From NCBI GenBank assembly GCA_017591395.1, contig WEDG01002052.1:1-64000 (forward strand): 64,000 nucleotides of DNA, read 5' to 3'. The notes under the pieces were generated by a model. It ran no database searches, was not told the origin of the DNA, and saw nothing but the letters and a program-made list of their open reading frames with translations. This stretch comes from Schistocephalus solidus. Taxonomy: Eukaryota > Platyhelminthes > Cestoda > Diphyllobothriidea > Diphyllobothriidae. This document shows, piece after piece, positions 21,080 through 32,754 of the stretch. The position numbers and the translations under genes are program-made. Numbering within the stretch: position 1 is the first letter of the stretch; each line of letters starts with the position of its first letter.

Positions 21080-22640
21080 AACCTAGGCTTAATTACATAA
21101 CCGTTAAAGACATCAGCCGGCTAATAAGCCTACAAACGGTCATTTCAGTTTCCCTTGTGTATGTAGTAATGTTATTCAACGTGCATATTTATATTCTTCC
21201 ACATAAATCAATGTGTTTCTCCTAATTTGACCTCGGACAACCTGGGCTGTATTTGGAATCTATGCGGCAGATTAAGATAGTGGAAATTCAACATACTTAA
21301 ATATTTTTCTCTCTTGTATCACCAAAGCTGATCTAAGGCAACTGTACCCAGTCAAAACAAACCAATATTGAGTTTTAAATTTAACTGTCTGTATTGTCTA
21401 TACTATTTTCCATTGACCAGGTTATGGTACACCAGCGCCGAAAATTCTAGAAGTGTTTCCAAACAATACATTTAATACTTCCAAAGAATTCTCATTCGAC
21501 TTCATCCCAAGAGTATGTTGATTGAACTGGCCTTTCACAATTGCAACTTAACTTAGTTAACTTAAATTTTCCATTACTTTATTCAGAAGAAAGACAATAT
21601 TATCGAAAATTGGTTGGGCTTATTTTTCTGAACAAATTTTAGCTTTGGGAGTCCATCCTCAGAGATGATAATATCACTATAGCAAGTGTAGAGTTATAAC
21701 AATTGAATGGTTATAGCCAATCAAAATCTGGAGTTGCCTGTGCAGGGTTCTGTATGTCAGTGCCAAGTCGATTGAATGAATTTGCATCTGAAGACCAAAC
21801 TACAATCCATTCTCTGCTTGCATTTTGTCATGCGTGGGCGACCATCTTGACGAGCGTGAAGTTGAAAGTGTGAACCGTTTTGAAGTTCTAGACAGACACC
21901 TGTGATGATTCTTCACCCCGCCGCACAGTTGACCGATGTTCGTGCATGCGCGAATCGAGCACGAGTTTGAACTGAGCTGTGTAGTTAAGTGGCCCAGATT
22001 GGCACGGCTTACGATCCACTACTGTGAATTGCTTCTTGGACTTTATTAGCTCCTTGATTTTCGCAACCTCACGCGCCTTTTAGCTTTGAGCCTGTGTGAA
22101 ATTCAAGCACATTCTCCCAAAGCAATGCGCACGATTGCCCCTGAAACGTCTACGCTTTATGTCTGGGTGAAACTTACCTTTTCTAGTGTTTCCTTTGGGT
22201 CTTCTTAGGGTGACCACTCAATCCTCGGCAAATGAACGTCTTCAGATAGTCACTCCCTATAAATAAGTTTTAGAGCGAGTCTTTTTCTAGGAGGTGCTTT
22301 CGCTAGTCAGCTTCACTTTTTAGCCACGATATAGGTTTTCTGAAAACTGAAAATCGGTGGTTTTGGGTTCAGCGTTTGCCATTTAGATGTCACCAGACGA
22401 GTAAATCAAGACCAAATAGCAGTTGCTTCTACCTTTTCCCTGTGAATTTCTCGAGATAGTGCGTTCAGCAGATTATGGAAATTTCAGCATTTATTCTCTT
22501 TGTAAATAAATTGATAAATTGGATCAAATGACGCACAAGGAAAATTTGAATGTTCAGTTCAAAGCACAGTATGAACATTTGAGCCGAAATTCACCAGCGC
22601 CAGCAAGATTGCCAGGCCAAATTCATAAGCCGCCAAAAAG
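21080..22640. other. No recognisable feature
   Basis: No frame, repeat or splice structure here can be supported. Confidence 0.5.
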
Positions 22641-22680
22641 AAATAGAGTAGTATATAAGGGAAGAATAAAAATCATCGAA

Positions 22681-22830
22681 AGAGATAAGGAGATTGGACT
22701 GACCATTTGTGGCTTATTAGCCTTTATCAACCAACCATACCTTACTTCAGTTCTTGTAGTACTAGAGGCTCGAGTCTGTGACCTTTTGGTTACATGGCCA
22801 ACGCCCCTAGCCATTTTGTCACAGAATCGT
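22681..22830 (-). mobile_element. tRNA-derived SINE fragment
   Basis: 'gattggactgaccatttgtg', 'cttattagcctttatcaacc', and a degraded tRNA-like head near 22760-22820 containing 'gaggctcgagtctgtgacc'. Confidence 0.65.
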
Positions 22831-22948
22831 TGTGTTGTCGTCAGTATACATATAAAGGCTACATGAAATACTACACGTGATAGCACAAGAATTAACTAAA
22901 AGCTAGCTACTTGGCACCATTGCTGTACAGTATGATGCATAATTTAAC

Positions 22949-23275
22949 CTAAAGATTTTTAAAAAGTGTTACCGATAACAGACGACCGACTGATACTTGA
23001 TAAAGACCAGTTCTGCCTCTAAAACGATATTTGATGGGAGGGAGAGGCCATTGAAATTTCCTTGATCTACCCATTGATTTCACCAGCAAAGAGGAAGCAA
23101 ATATTTCTCGCAAAAATTTGAACATATTACAGAAGTGGTCAATTGTGAGTGAACTCGGAATTTCGTCGTATGCCGCCTCAAGTAACCCACGCAAGACTTC
23201 GTCCACTACATTCAATAGGATAGATGGGAATAATGCCATCACACCGATAGAAACCAGGATTTTTGTGATGATCAC
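22949..23275 (-). pseudogene. Decayed reverse transcriptase fragment, Penelope-like
   Basis: The minus strand encodes 108 residues. The segment VSIGVMALFPSIL followed by a Leu/Glu-rich helix and YDEIP resembles the Penelope-like block (S-F-D-V-x-x-L-F-x-S-I-P then ...YDE...) seen intact in the element at 63305-64000. The Phe-Asp pair of the motif is replaced by Ile-Gly, so the catalytic aspartate region is lost. No downstream YVDD block follows on this strand. It is most simply an old fragment of a second Penelope-like subfamily. A host exon cannot be excluded, since a potential acceptor lies just upstream. Confidence 0.45.
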
Positions 23276-23279
23276 GGGC

Positions 23280-24140
23280 TGAACTATGCAGCCACCGAAA
23301 AAAATTACCTATCCCGAATCAGAGGAGAGCAAAAATTGGTCTAGGCCTATGAACTCAGTCAAAAAGATGCGTCGATCTGGTACCAAAAAAGCAGAGCTAT
23401 TATTATAATTGATCGTTGATTGGCTAGTATCTTCAATATCTGTCACTCTGTTCTGTTATATCTCTGACAGTTCCCTGTCAGACTTTATCTTCTCCTTTAA
23501 TCAGCCTGCAGGCAGAAAAAGCACATAAAAACTACTGATAATCATAAAAGTATTCGGAAACGTCACACTGAAGTGAACGGAATTCAGTTTCTTAGGCATA
23601 ACTGCATATTTCAGCCGCGGAAATCCAATAATAACTGACCGCAATCAACTGATCACGCATTATCCCGAAAGCTTTATCCATGGAGTTCGTTCGAGTTCAA
23701 AATTTTGAAATCCCGACACAAGGTGAAGTAAGGAATAAATAAATGTTCCCAGTAAGTTTGCGAATAGAAAATTGCGTTAAATGGATGGAAATAAACGCGC
23801 AGTTATTGGCTTTGTCGCCGCTTATTATAAGCCAATTGGAATACACTTTCAGTCACACTAAATTCGACAACACTCCACCGTTTCGTGGCCTTAACCTGTC
23901 GCCTCAGGTCTCATTTAATTGCATTAATCCAAACTTTTACTTGACAATAAGAAGAGGATGATGAGCCATAAGATCGCAAAGACTGAGGGTGTTTGAGCTA
24001 ACTCTGGATGATGTACGTACCGTTTCATGCATGAGAAAGTGTAAAAGGCGATATTATGAACCGTATTATTCGGAGAGCGCCTGCGTTTGAAACTTCAAGA
24101 CAATTTACCGCTGGTGCTACTCATCTATTTTGTGTGTTTC
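23280..24140. other. No supportable exon; missing upstream exons of the 24-25 kb gene expected here
   Basis: By comparison with its paralogues, exon 3 of the gene ending at 25382 should end about 86 nt before 24143. A short string encoding YVPF is present near 24016, but the frame is interrupted by a stop and no proper donor follows. Confidence 0.35.
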
Positions 24141-24142
24141 AG

Positions 24143-25382
24143 TATTCTACTCCAAAATCTTGCATTCGTTTACTAAGAAGTAAGTACATTTTACAATTTT
24201 TCCTTTTGAACATTAAAGAGAACATATGAAGGATGCATTTATTCCTTATTTCCGATGGGAAACAAAACTTTTAGAACGAACGTGATGATTTTCTACTGGA
24301 AAAATGCATAATTGTGAATATCAATCAAAATATGAGCATACGCTGAGGAAATAGTTTAAAGTCTATAGGTGCTTCTTGATATGCTGGCCTTCGAGCAGGC
24401 ATAATTTAAACAATGACAAAACTATTTTCGAAACGGAAACAGAAAGCTATTTTGACGCTTAATCATGATGTAGCAAAATATGCCCTTTTGCAACTTACTG
24501 CTGGAAATACTCAGCAGTAGGACATACTTTACCCAATTTTAGATTATCACATGCAACTCAAAATTTTTCCTATCGGAAGGAAATATAATAGGCCTCTAAA
24601 CCTTTGGGTAAATAGATCCCAAACACTCATCGAAAACAGGGCCATACTGAAGAGACCTTAACTTCTGTTTCAGAAAATAACAGACGCGTACAAGGTCGCC
24701 ATTCGAAGTACTTTCTTAAATTAGAAGGTTTATTTTTGAGGAGTACACTGGGGGATGCGCTGGGGAGCCGAAGATATCCCGTGCAGTGGCAGCATATCGG
24801 CGGTACACGTTCATCAGTATTTTTAGCTCCTACATGTGCTTGTAGTATTGCAAATCACGAAACATTTATATACTACTAAATGTCTATTGGTAGTTTATGT
24901 ACAATACGCAGTTATCCCGTTCTTTTTGGATGCAATTTAGGTAAAACATTCCTATCAGCTTTCAGGCGGATGCTATAAAGCTTCCTTCGATGGAGATTCT
25001 CTGAATTAGTGTACTATATTCTGAGAAGAGTAAAATATAATAAACAAAATAAATAAATAATTGCAAATTTTTACAGCAGAGTACTTAAATGTTGCATCTG
25101 ACTACTTGGTAAGAACTCAGCAATTGCTGTACGCTACATGACATATCTCTTTTTGTATTTGCAGCCAAAGAATTAATAATTGTCACTGGAACGATGCCGA
25201 GTGTCACACAGAGACTTTTTCTTCCAGTTCATGCAAACGTTAATACAAGCAACCGATGGAACCACACAGTACTTTTCCAACCGAAGCCATGCATCCCTAG
25301 TTCTGGCCAGATAAAAATTGCGAATTTACTCTATTTGTGCTTGCAACTTTGCAGTGCAAATATCTTGTCATTTCAGTTATAA
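24143..25382 (+). CDS. Divergent paralogue of the GPI-type surface protein family, last two exons
   Basis: Exon 4 (24143-24179) is exactly 37 nt, as in the paralogues. It is bounded by 'gtgtttcag' and 'gtaagtac', and reads YSTPKSCIRLLR with the conserved single cysteine. Exon 5 (25165-25382) begins after 'tatttgcag' in the required phase and keeps the GTMP motif of the family. It continues for 72 codons to a TAA at 25380 and ends in a hydrophobic tail (NLLYLCLQLCSANILSFQL) that fits a GPI-attachment signal. The intron is 985 nt. Exons 1-3 were not found upstream in recognisable form, so the gene may be broken or its upstream exons too diverged to see. Exon 5 is 12 codons longer than in the paralogues. 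Function unknown. Confidence 0.55.
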
Positions 25383-25384
25383 CT

Positions 25385-26095
25385 TTGACTGTCTTAAAAT
25401 GATCTTGTATATTTTCTAGGACATTGGTTGCTTACTGTTTTTGACAAAGCAAAATTGGAAATTCATATGGTAAGTTTGGGATTTCGTCCTTCCCAGCTAA
25501 CATTCTGCACTATAAAAAAACCCATTAATATCGCTATTACAGGCCTGGGTACTTTACAGTACGGTAGTTGAAAAATACCTTGAGTACTGCGTCGAGGACC
25601 CAGTGAGCCCCCAAACCTTGCTGTCTTTTTTATGGTCCTAGTCTGCCGAGCTGTAAAATGCTTCAATATTTGCATGGTTTGTAATATTTGGTACTTAAGG
25701 CTACACGAAAATATTCAAATAAATTAATCCTAGCAGCCCTAGCTGACCTCAAATTTCAACACTTACGAACGAGTTACATTCCAAAAGGCCACTCGCAGAA
25801 AAGGTCAGTTTCGTCGCACTGAATGTCTCCTAATTCAATTAATTCATCCAGAGTGGTGATACATTTTTGTGCTCTCTCTTTTTCTACGTTCGCTTATGAG
25901 ATAGGAGGTTTACCGAAATACACAAGTACAGGGAACTGGGAGACTTCACACAACGTCTGTTAAGATACGCTCAGCACTGGTGGGGGCTAGATTTCTTACT
26001 AAACCGTAGCGGCATTCATTGATTAAAGTTCACTCATCGCCAACTGAACACACTCATGGCATTCTGCCTCGGGGCACACTTAGATAGGCAGCTTA
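25385..26095. other. No recognisable feature
   Basis: Possible 3' UTR of the preceding gene at the left edge; nothing else supportable. Confidence 0.45.
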
Positions 26096-26098
26096 ACA

Positions 26099-26240
26099 AT
26101 GCCGGCACAGACAAGGGAGACTGGAATGGCTATTTCTCGCTTATAAGCCGTCATCAGCCATTCATACCCACATATACGAGGCTCGAAACCACGATATGTT
26201 GAGCAGAAGACCAATGTCGTAGCCTTTTCATTGGTATGTC
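26099..26240 (-). mobile_element. tRNA-derived SINE fragment
   Basis: 'gccggcacagacaagggaga', 'ctggaatggctatttctcgc', 'gccgtcatcagccattcata' and a degraded head with 'gaggctcgaaacc'. Confidence 0.7.
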
Positions 26241-26594
26241 TAAAAGTTTGCTAGTTTATTGTTCACAACTAGAGGAGTGTTAAGATTCGCTATAAACTTT
26301 TCACTTTGAACACAAAAGCAGAATCAAGATTCTACGCTTGTAAGCGATACAGAGGGCATTATTTGGGAAATCGGAGATCACCCATGAGAAGACAAGACAA
26401 ATCAGGAGTATAGACAATAACACCATTTATCAAATGCCTCATCGTGCCTGAATTGCAAAAATATTCAGGCATAGCTATAATTTTTCCGAAACCTGTTGTT
26501 CACGAATCGGTTCTGATTGAACGTTCTGTGTATCGCGCATTCAAAGTGTGCTAAGTTCAATTTTCCTATGAGCTAGCAGCTATCTAAAGGCATC

Positions 26595-26806
26595 TTAGAA
26601 TAGGGTCCAAATATAATTTCCATAAGGTACAAATGGTTTCGTTTCCACTGCCCTGACGTCCACGTTAACCAAAAATGGATGGAAATTATGCTTTTCGTAA
26701 TGAGTGCAAGCTTCATCTGAGAAATCGAAAGTATTACGTGAATACACTGACGAAAACATAGCCAGCTTCTGTAACTCCAAAACCACCCGTTCATCGCCAT
26801 CGAAAC
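26595..26806 (-). CDS. Candidate terminal exon, unidentified protein
   Basis: I do not recognise this protein. On the minus strand, an open frame entered after a possible acceptor ('ggttttaag') runs about 70 codons to a TAA at 26597-26595. Its composition is balanced and protein-like (segments FDGDERVVLELQKLAMF and FVPYGNYIWTLF), unlike the low-complexity frames nearby. Other coding-like pieces in the same orientation lie at 27010-27660. The join between them could not be resolved because stops intervene. It could be the end of a host gene or of a decayed mobile element. Confidence 0.3.
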
Positions 26807-27009
26807 GCCCTTGTAAAATCCTTAAAACCTAAGTGGATGGAATTGGCAGAAAGTATACTAATTAATGCGATTGGCAGCTTAATTCTACAGCTATCTTGTG
26901 ATCTTTTTTCACACTATAGTCTTTTATCTTAACACACAGACTTCACCTCTCTCTTCTCCTCTCAATTATACTCCTCCGCATTACAACCATCCCTCCAGAC
27001 GTTCGATCG

Positions 27010-27660
27010 TACAGTTCATCATCCTTTCCATTTTTCATATCCAGGCAAATTGTTTTTTTCAGCTTTTCTAATGCTGCTATCAAAGCCTATAACCACGGAC
27101 CGTAGTGAGACACACAGGTCCCTGAAGTGGCGACTGTGAACCATTTGTTCCAGATTGACTAGCATCTCTGGACATTTGTGGCCACTCCTTCGAAAATTTG
27201 GTAGCTGTGAGCACCTAACTCCTTAATAGCGTATACATATAAAAACGTCAGTGTACGACGATCACAAGCTAACCTGGCCTGCTTTCGAGCTTCAATAAGA
27301 AATTTCTGGTTTTGGGCTCCGGGAAATCACACGCGCTAGTGGTCATCTATCGCAAAGCAGTCATTAGGTTTTATGCGGTCATGAAGAACTTCTTGTGGGT
27401 AACGTGGATGTATAAACCGTTTATTTGATTCCCGGGCAACTGCAGTCGAATGTGGTGGTCTATCGATGGATTTACAGGCTCCTTTGGAGGACGTCCTTAC
27501 GAGAAGGTCGATTTTGAAACAGAGACCTGCATCTATAATTTGAATCACAAGCATGCACTACATGCATAGATACCGTCGTTATTACTGTCTAAAGCTAGAC
27601 TGTCAACCAATCTGTTGGGAAATGTGTTACAGATATAAAATTAGAAAGCTGTTCGATTAT
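27010..27660 (-). pseudogene. Coding-like minus-strand segments, unidentified
   Basis: Three successive minus-strand stretches look coding. Around 27640-27560 a frame reads LVDSLALDSNNDGIYACSAC after a possible acceptor 'tttcccaacag'; DGxYxC recalls the end of an Ig-like domain. Then comes a 72-residue frame at 27554-27336. Then about 60 codons from about 27200 to 27012 read through 'MVHSRHFRDLCVSLRSVV' and end at a TGA. Frames change between pieces and no consistent splice set was found. Either this is a decayed gene or I have mis-joined it. Confidence 0.22.
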
Positions 27661-27749
27661 CCGAATAATTACGTTACTCATCTGCGCTTTTAACTCTTAC
27701 TGGCGTGCTTTCACAGAAATCAAGACGGCTAAAAACACAAGCAACAATT

Positions 27750-28828
27750 TGGGGTTTAATTAGATCCTACCCCCGATGCGTGATGTGTATGTGTGGTAAT
27801 AATGAGGACAAGAGAGGTCGGGAGGTGCTGAGTCTGCGGGGTTGTGTTGTTGGTACTGGTAGTCGCGCTCATTGGACGACCATGAAGAGTGTTTATGGGT
27901 CTGCAAGATCTGTTCGATGGTTGGCATCATGGTGGATTCCGTGTTCATGGAAGTGCATATGACCGAGCAGGCCCAAGCGGTGAGAGAATACGTGGAGACT
28001 GTGAGAGAATTGGAGGCGGCGGTCTCTGCGCGATGGATTCGCAAGTGACCGACCAGGCTGATGTGTGAAGTTAATGTGCGATCGCAATGAGGATAGGTTA
28101 GTTCCAAGTCCCCATCGCTGGTACAGGGGGCGGCGGTGGTGTTAAAGATAGCAGGTGGCAGATAGTCGGAGGTGGCCACTGAGATGGCGGGAGTAGGGCA
28201 TCTGGTGTTCGTAACCGTGATCGGCGCAAGGGGTGGGGGAGATAGGATCGTGGCGGTGGTTGTGGGCGGCGGGACATCGACAGAGTGATCACCAGTAGCT
28301 GAGGTGTTCATCGTCATGGGGTTTGAGGCAGGGGGTGGTTGTTTATGAAGGAGTTAATTTTTAGATTATTGTATTGCGTCTAGTCGGATTCGCGCGCGGA
28401 ATGTGCGTTGACAGCGTGGGCATGTTGGCAGGGCTTGGGCATTGTCGGTGTTGATCCGCGGTGCTTTTGACTGGCGAGCTGCCCTTTTGGCCTTAACAGT
28501 GGCGATCCGGTTGGCTTCATAGCTTGCTGCATCAGTTTTCTCGGTTCTTCTTCAGGCCAGTCTGTCCTGGGCGAGGTTCTCTCAGGTCGCTGGGTTGACT
28601 TGCATTTGTTTCAGTGTTCTTAAAAGTGCCATTTTTGTATCGTTTTTGTCCTCGCTCTTTGCGAGTACCCGTAGGCACATCTCCGTAGAGAAGTCGTTTG
28701 GGTAGTCTTTCGTCGACCATTTTCACCAGGTGGCCGTTCCATCACAGTTGCACTTGCCTCAGTATGGCGTGGACGCTGAGGATTCCGTGTCCAGGATCCA
28801 GTCTTGCCGTTTCAGCGTCGGTATTCTG
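27750..28828 (-). pseudogene. 3' end of a non-LTR retrotransposon with C2H2 finger motifs
   Basis: Read on the minus strand from 28828: a degraded end of the reverse transcriptase-linked region (ILSVHAILRQVQL, an in-frame TGA, WNGHLVKM, then DERLPKRLLYGDV). A piece near 28437-28380 follows (PTCPRCQRTFRARIRL), and then finger-like repeats (YPHCDRTLTSHISLVGHLRIH at about 28080, SCPHYYHTYTSRI at about 27800). In the first of those fingers the leading Cys is replaced by Tyr. Frameshifts separate the pieces. The arrangement, reverse transcriptase tail followed by several C2H2 fingers, is one I associate with a LINE abundant in diphyllobothriidean tapeworms. The 5' side is cut at an (AC)n run (28832-28844). 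Confidence 0.7.
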
Positions 28829-28831
28829 CGG

Positions 28832-28844
28832 ACACACACACACA
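28832..28844. repeat. (AC)n run at the 5' truncation of the LINE fragment
   Basis: Short ACACAC run exactly where LINE similarity ends. Confidence 0.8.
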
Positions 28845-28849
28845 AGATA

Positions 28850-31240
28850 CATATGAACTCTGTACATAGTTTACGACTCCATTCCCGCGTTATGGCAACT
28901 GCGTGATGATCAATTAATTAAAAAAAGGTGTCTACAATCGACGTCAATATGCCGATATATGGCCCGATATATGGCCGTGCCGCATGGACCGAAGGTGTAC
29001 GCTCCCAGAAGTTCAGAGTAATGAAGCTGCACAAAAGCTACCAGAAATCAATCAGCAAATAACTTGACCGTTTGGAAATGTCGTTGTACAACGTTTTAAG
29101 CTAAAATACGTGAGAAACACTAGAAGCTGTTTAGTGCACTCGGAGGCAACGTTCTAAATTAAGCAAAGCAAGAAAATAAAGGGAGAAAAAAGGGGAATGA
29201 CATCGAGAGTGCAGTTAGCTCTAAATTTCCAGATTAAAAGATGCAATAAGGCTATAGATTTGAGTTCACGTACTTTGAGGGTAATTTCAGTGTGTAATTT
29301 TGAACTCCTCATCCGCATATAAAGAATTGTGAAACGAGAGCATGAAATGACTAAAAATTAAATATAAAAAACTGTATGGATAGACTGACTATTTCCGATG
29401 TTAACAGCACTAGCAGTCATAAATACACAGAGAGGTGCTTAAACGTTAGTTAATTTAAGTACACGTATGCTGCATGGAAAACAGAACGATCCCTATGCTT
29501 TGCAAGCGTTAAGATGGATGTCAGCATTCTTGCGCTAAGTTTGAGAAATTAAGACATTCCACAAAAATTGTTACTTTGATATTTTAAGTAGCAAAGCCTT
29601 CTAAGCTGCAACCAGTCTGTTGCAGAAGAAGGACTTCCGCCAATCGCACCTTGCAGCTTATTTTGAATTGCTAACTCAAATTAGTCCCCGGGTAAAAGAC
29701 AGCAGGCCGGATCGCGTATGGTGCGGTACCCACCTGCAACTCAAAGGAAAGAGATTGGGATAAGACAACCTTGTTTAGTATGGTAGAGAGCCCTGTCCAG
29801 CCTCAAGCTTGGTTTCAAAGCTTTGAACGGTTTTGAGGATACTGAGGTACTTTGCGCTCAGGGTCTCCATCCCTGGATAAGGAACTCTAGTTGCAACCGC
29901 ACAGAGATTCAAAAGACTTCAGCGAAGCAGCCTTCATCAAGGGCAGATACAGGCCATTCGAAAATGCACAAGCGTGCAAGCGCGGAACTCGATACCTTTG
30001 AGCAGTGCATTGAGGGATTAAGTGATGTTGACATCTGCACTGTCAAGTTCTACTGAGCGTCCACTTAGCGTAGTGGCATGCCATTCGGACCTTTGGCCAT
30101 GTTTTTACGAGATAGGGTTTCGGTTAAGCGGTGAAAAAACATTAGAACATTAGACAAGTTGTTTTAGGTGTTCACCTTGTGCCTTATTCACTGCCTCTGA
30201 TGATGGATTCCAATGATAATGCGAAACGACAGTCCACTAAACTTTATGTTCCAGGGATCGCTTACTCTTCTTCTTAGATTTTTGTTTGCTGTCAAAACGT
30301 GAGTTCTTTCATTTTCAGCAGATAATTTTATTACTTATTTTGAAGGAATCGAAATATTGGTCAAATGCTCCCATTCCTAGCTTAACTTTAACTTGGAAAA
30401 TGGTAAAATGTGCAGACATTCAGCAGTAAAATACCTAATTAAAAAGCTTTTTATATAGGTTAGTTTAAGGGAAACTTGTTCAACTGATTTAGGGCATATT
30501 TAATGCCAATGCTTATTGGACGCTCATTTGTTGAGGTAATTTCGTTTTATGTTTGGGTGAGCCTATGCGTATGACCCAAATGGTCAGTTGCATTAGAAAG
30601 AATGTCTTAAAAACCAATACTGGGGTAAATGCTTCGAAGAAATAACTTAATTTGAAGTTTTTCATAAACAAATAAAACAGGATCGAAACTTATAAACAAT
30701 CTATTAAAAACGCAGATAATCTTGAAGTGTTGACAGTCATTTCAAAGATGATATGAAGTTCATCATAATTTGCTAGCAGAACTGATTTTTAATGGCCATC
30801 GTATAAGCTACAGTTATTTTTTAAATGATATTTAAGCGTAAAATGCATTAAAATAAAAATTTTAAACGCCTAATTCCGCTAATTTATTTACTTGGCAGTT
30901 TGCGTGAACAGGCTTTCTGAAAATTTAAAAAATTTTGAAATTTTCCGTTTTTCTAAAAATGGAGGGGCGTATTCCCGCATGACATAATATTCACTTTTTA
31001 AACTATATTAAGCCTTCTTTCTATGAACGGTTAGTGCTTTACTCTTTTAAGACTTTGGAGAACGCAGCAAGGACTGATTTTACGTAAAAGGGGTTTTCTT
31101 TTGAAATCCTTGAGATTTCATGAGCTAGGAAATCTACTGTGTGGAAAAGTGAAACCATTGGGTACAGCGAACTCACAGCTAGGTGAAAAAAGTTACCTGA
31201 CCTCAGCCGAGAACAAGCATGTGTGAGCAAGAGATTTTCT
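28850..31240. other. No recognisable feature
   Basis: AT-rich; the frame at 29823-30056 starts with TTG and has no motif. A minus-strand 63-residue frame at 31230-31039 has a protein-like composition but no supporting context. Confidence 0.45.
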
Positions 31241-31243
31241 GAA

Positions 31244-31390
31244 CAGGTTGGTTCTTATCGAGAGTGTTCCGACTCAGGAACTTTACCTTACCAGGACTTC
31301 CGCTTCCTAAACTGGGCCATTCAAGGAATTCACGTCTCAACAGGCCTTGACGGAGACTTCCATATAAATGAATGTTTCGCCACCCCGTGC
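31244..31390 (+). CDS. Candidate internal exon, unidentified
   Basis: An open stretch is flanked by 'ttttctgaacag' on the left and by 'gtaagg' on the right, with no stop in the frame. It encodes a Cys-containing segment (ending HINECFATPC). I do not recognise it. No partner exon is certain; 32025-32188 is the nearest candidate on the same strand. Confidence 0.25.
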
Positions 31391-31394
31391 GTAA

Positions 31395-32020
31395 GGATCT
31401 GTATTACCAAGGGAAAAATACTCAACAATATGTACGTACGCTCCACGTAATTTATTTTCTTAATAATATGTCCTTATTACATTACTTTGTGCTTAGCAGG
31501 ACTTTTCTAAGTAAATCCGTATGCTAAAACGATGCTGACATAAAGAACACTCCTCAATCATTCAGCATGCGCTGCTATCCTGTCTCGCGCAAGGGCCCAG
31601 GACTCGTATTGTCAGTTTAGATCGTTCAACTTCACCTAAACTATCTTGGTTCGCGTTTTACACTTAGGCACCATTGGGCGTGCTGAGATGGCGTAATTTC
31701 TGAGTTCACTTACATAGTTTCCAAATGCCTGCTTCAAAAATAAATTTCAATGGATATATTCGATAGCAACGGTGTACGTTCATGAATATATTGAAAAAGA
31801 GATGGGAACTGGCATAATTTAGAAAGATAATGCGTTACCTTGTGTTCCTTTGCTTGTTTTCTAGACCTTTGCCTTTTTAAACATGGTGGCACGAAATCAT
31901 CATTACCACGAAGCTTTTTGGCCGAACTGATGAGTTAATCCACTTTTAATATGGTAAGTTTTATAAAAAAAAAACAGCTTCCAACAAATGGCTCTAAAAA
32001 GGCAACTTAACAGTCAGTTT
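31395..32020. other. No recognisable feature
   Basis: AT-rich, possible intron between two candidate exons. Confidence 0.35.
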
Positions 32021-32024
32021 TTTT

Positions 32025-32188
32025 CGTTCCTTAGCATCAACGAAATCCAACCAACAGAGTTATCAGGTATTGTGATGCACACACAACAATCAACAGTGTT
32101 CATACCTTGGTCGTTTTGCACGCTCTCAGTTAACGAATATGATTTTGGTGGGCAAAAACATCAACCTACTTTAAAGAAGACCTCATAA
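32025..32188 (+). CDS. Candidate terminal exon, unidentified
   Basis: After a pyrimidine-rich acceptor ('ttcgttccttag') the frame is open for about 53 codons to a TAA at 32186-32188 and ends in a basic tail (QPTLKKTS). The protein is not recognised. It could be a chance frame. Confidence 0.22.
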
Positions 32189-32189
32189 C

Positions 32190-32750
32190 AGATCAAATAG
32201 GAGCGACTGATTGGTTTGTCTTCCACGGACCTTATTTTACCATTAACTCTGGTAACTACTGTTACTTTGCAATTTTTCGGAAATTGCGTCTTTTTTAAAT
32301 GCGATACCACACACTTCAAAAACCATTATGCTTAAGAATGCTAGTAGAGATCATTAGTGATAAGCCTGTTTGCCTAATTGGTGACTGCGGTTGATATTTG
32401 TGATGATAAGGTGAGAACAGATCACATCAAACATCTGACAGGTTCGTACAGTGAACCGATGCATGGGAGTGGAAGTGGACATTGAGGTTGACTCTGAGGC
32501 ATCCATATATGAAACGCGCGACACTAAAAATCATGTATTTTTAAGACCGCCAACTGAGGGTTTACTACGGTCCTCGTGACCATTGTGGCGTTCACGTGGG
32601 GAATGTTCCAAAGACTGACACATACTCAGTGGTTCCCTCTAAACGAAGCCTCTATAACACTCTCACGAAATTGAGCTCCAAATGGCCCCTTTCCAAAGTA
32701 ACTTGGTATGCATTTAGAGTAACTTGTAATGTGTTACGAGCACACATCTC
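32190..32750. other. No recognisable feature
   Basis: Nothing supportable. Confidence 0.5.
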
Positions 32751-32754
32751 AGAC

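Noticed and set aside
22519..22866. 115-residue plus-strand frame as a gene
   Set aside because: Its second half is a translated SINE and the first half has no motif.
24000..24040. Exon 3 of the 24-25 kb paralogue
   Set aside because: A YVPF string is present, but a stop precedes it in frame and no GT donor follows in the required phase.
27760..28317. 185-residue frame as a zinc-finger gene
   Set aside because: It is the frameshifted 3' end of a LINE: reverse transcriptase-tail motifs precede it, the first Cys of a finger is lost, and neighbouring finger pieces are in other frames.
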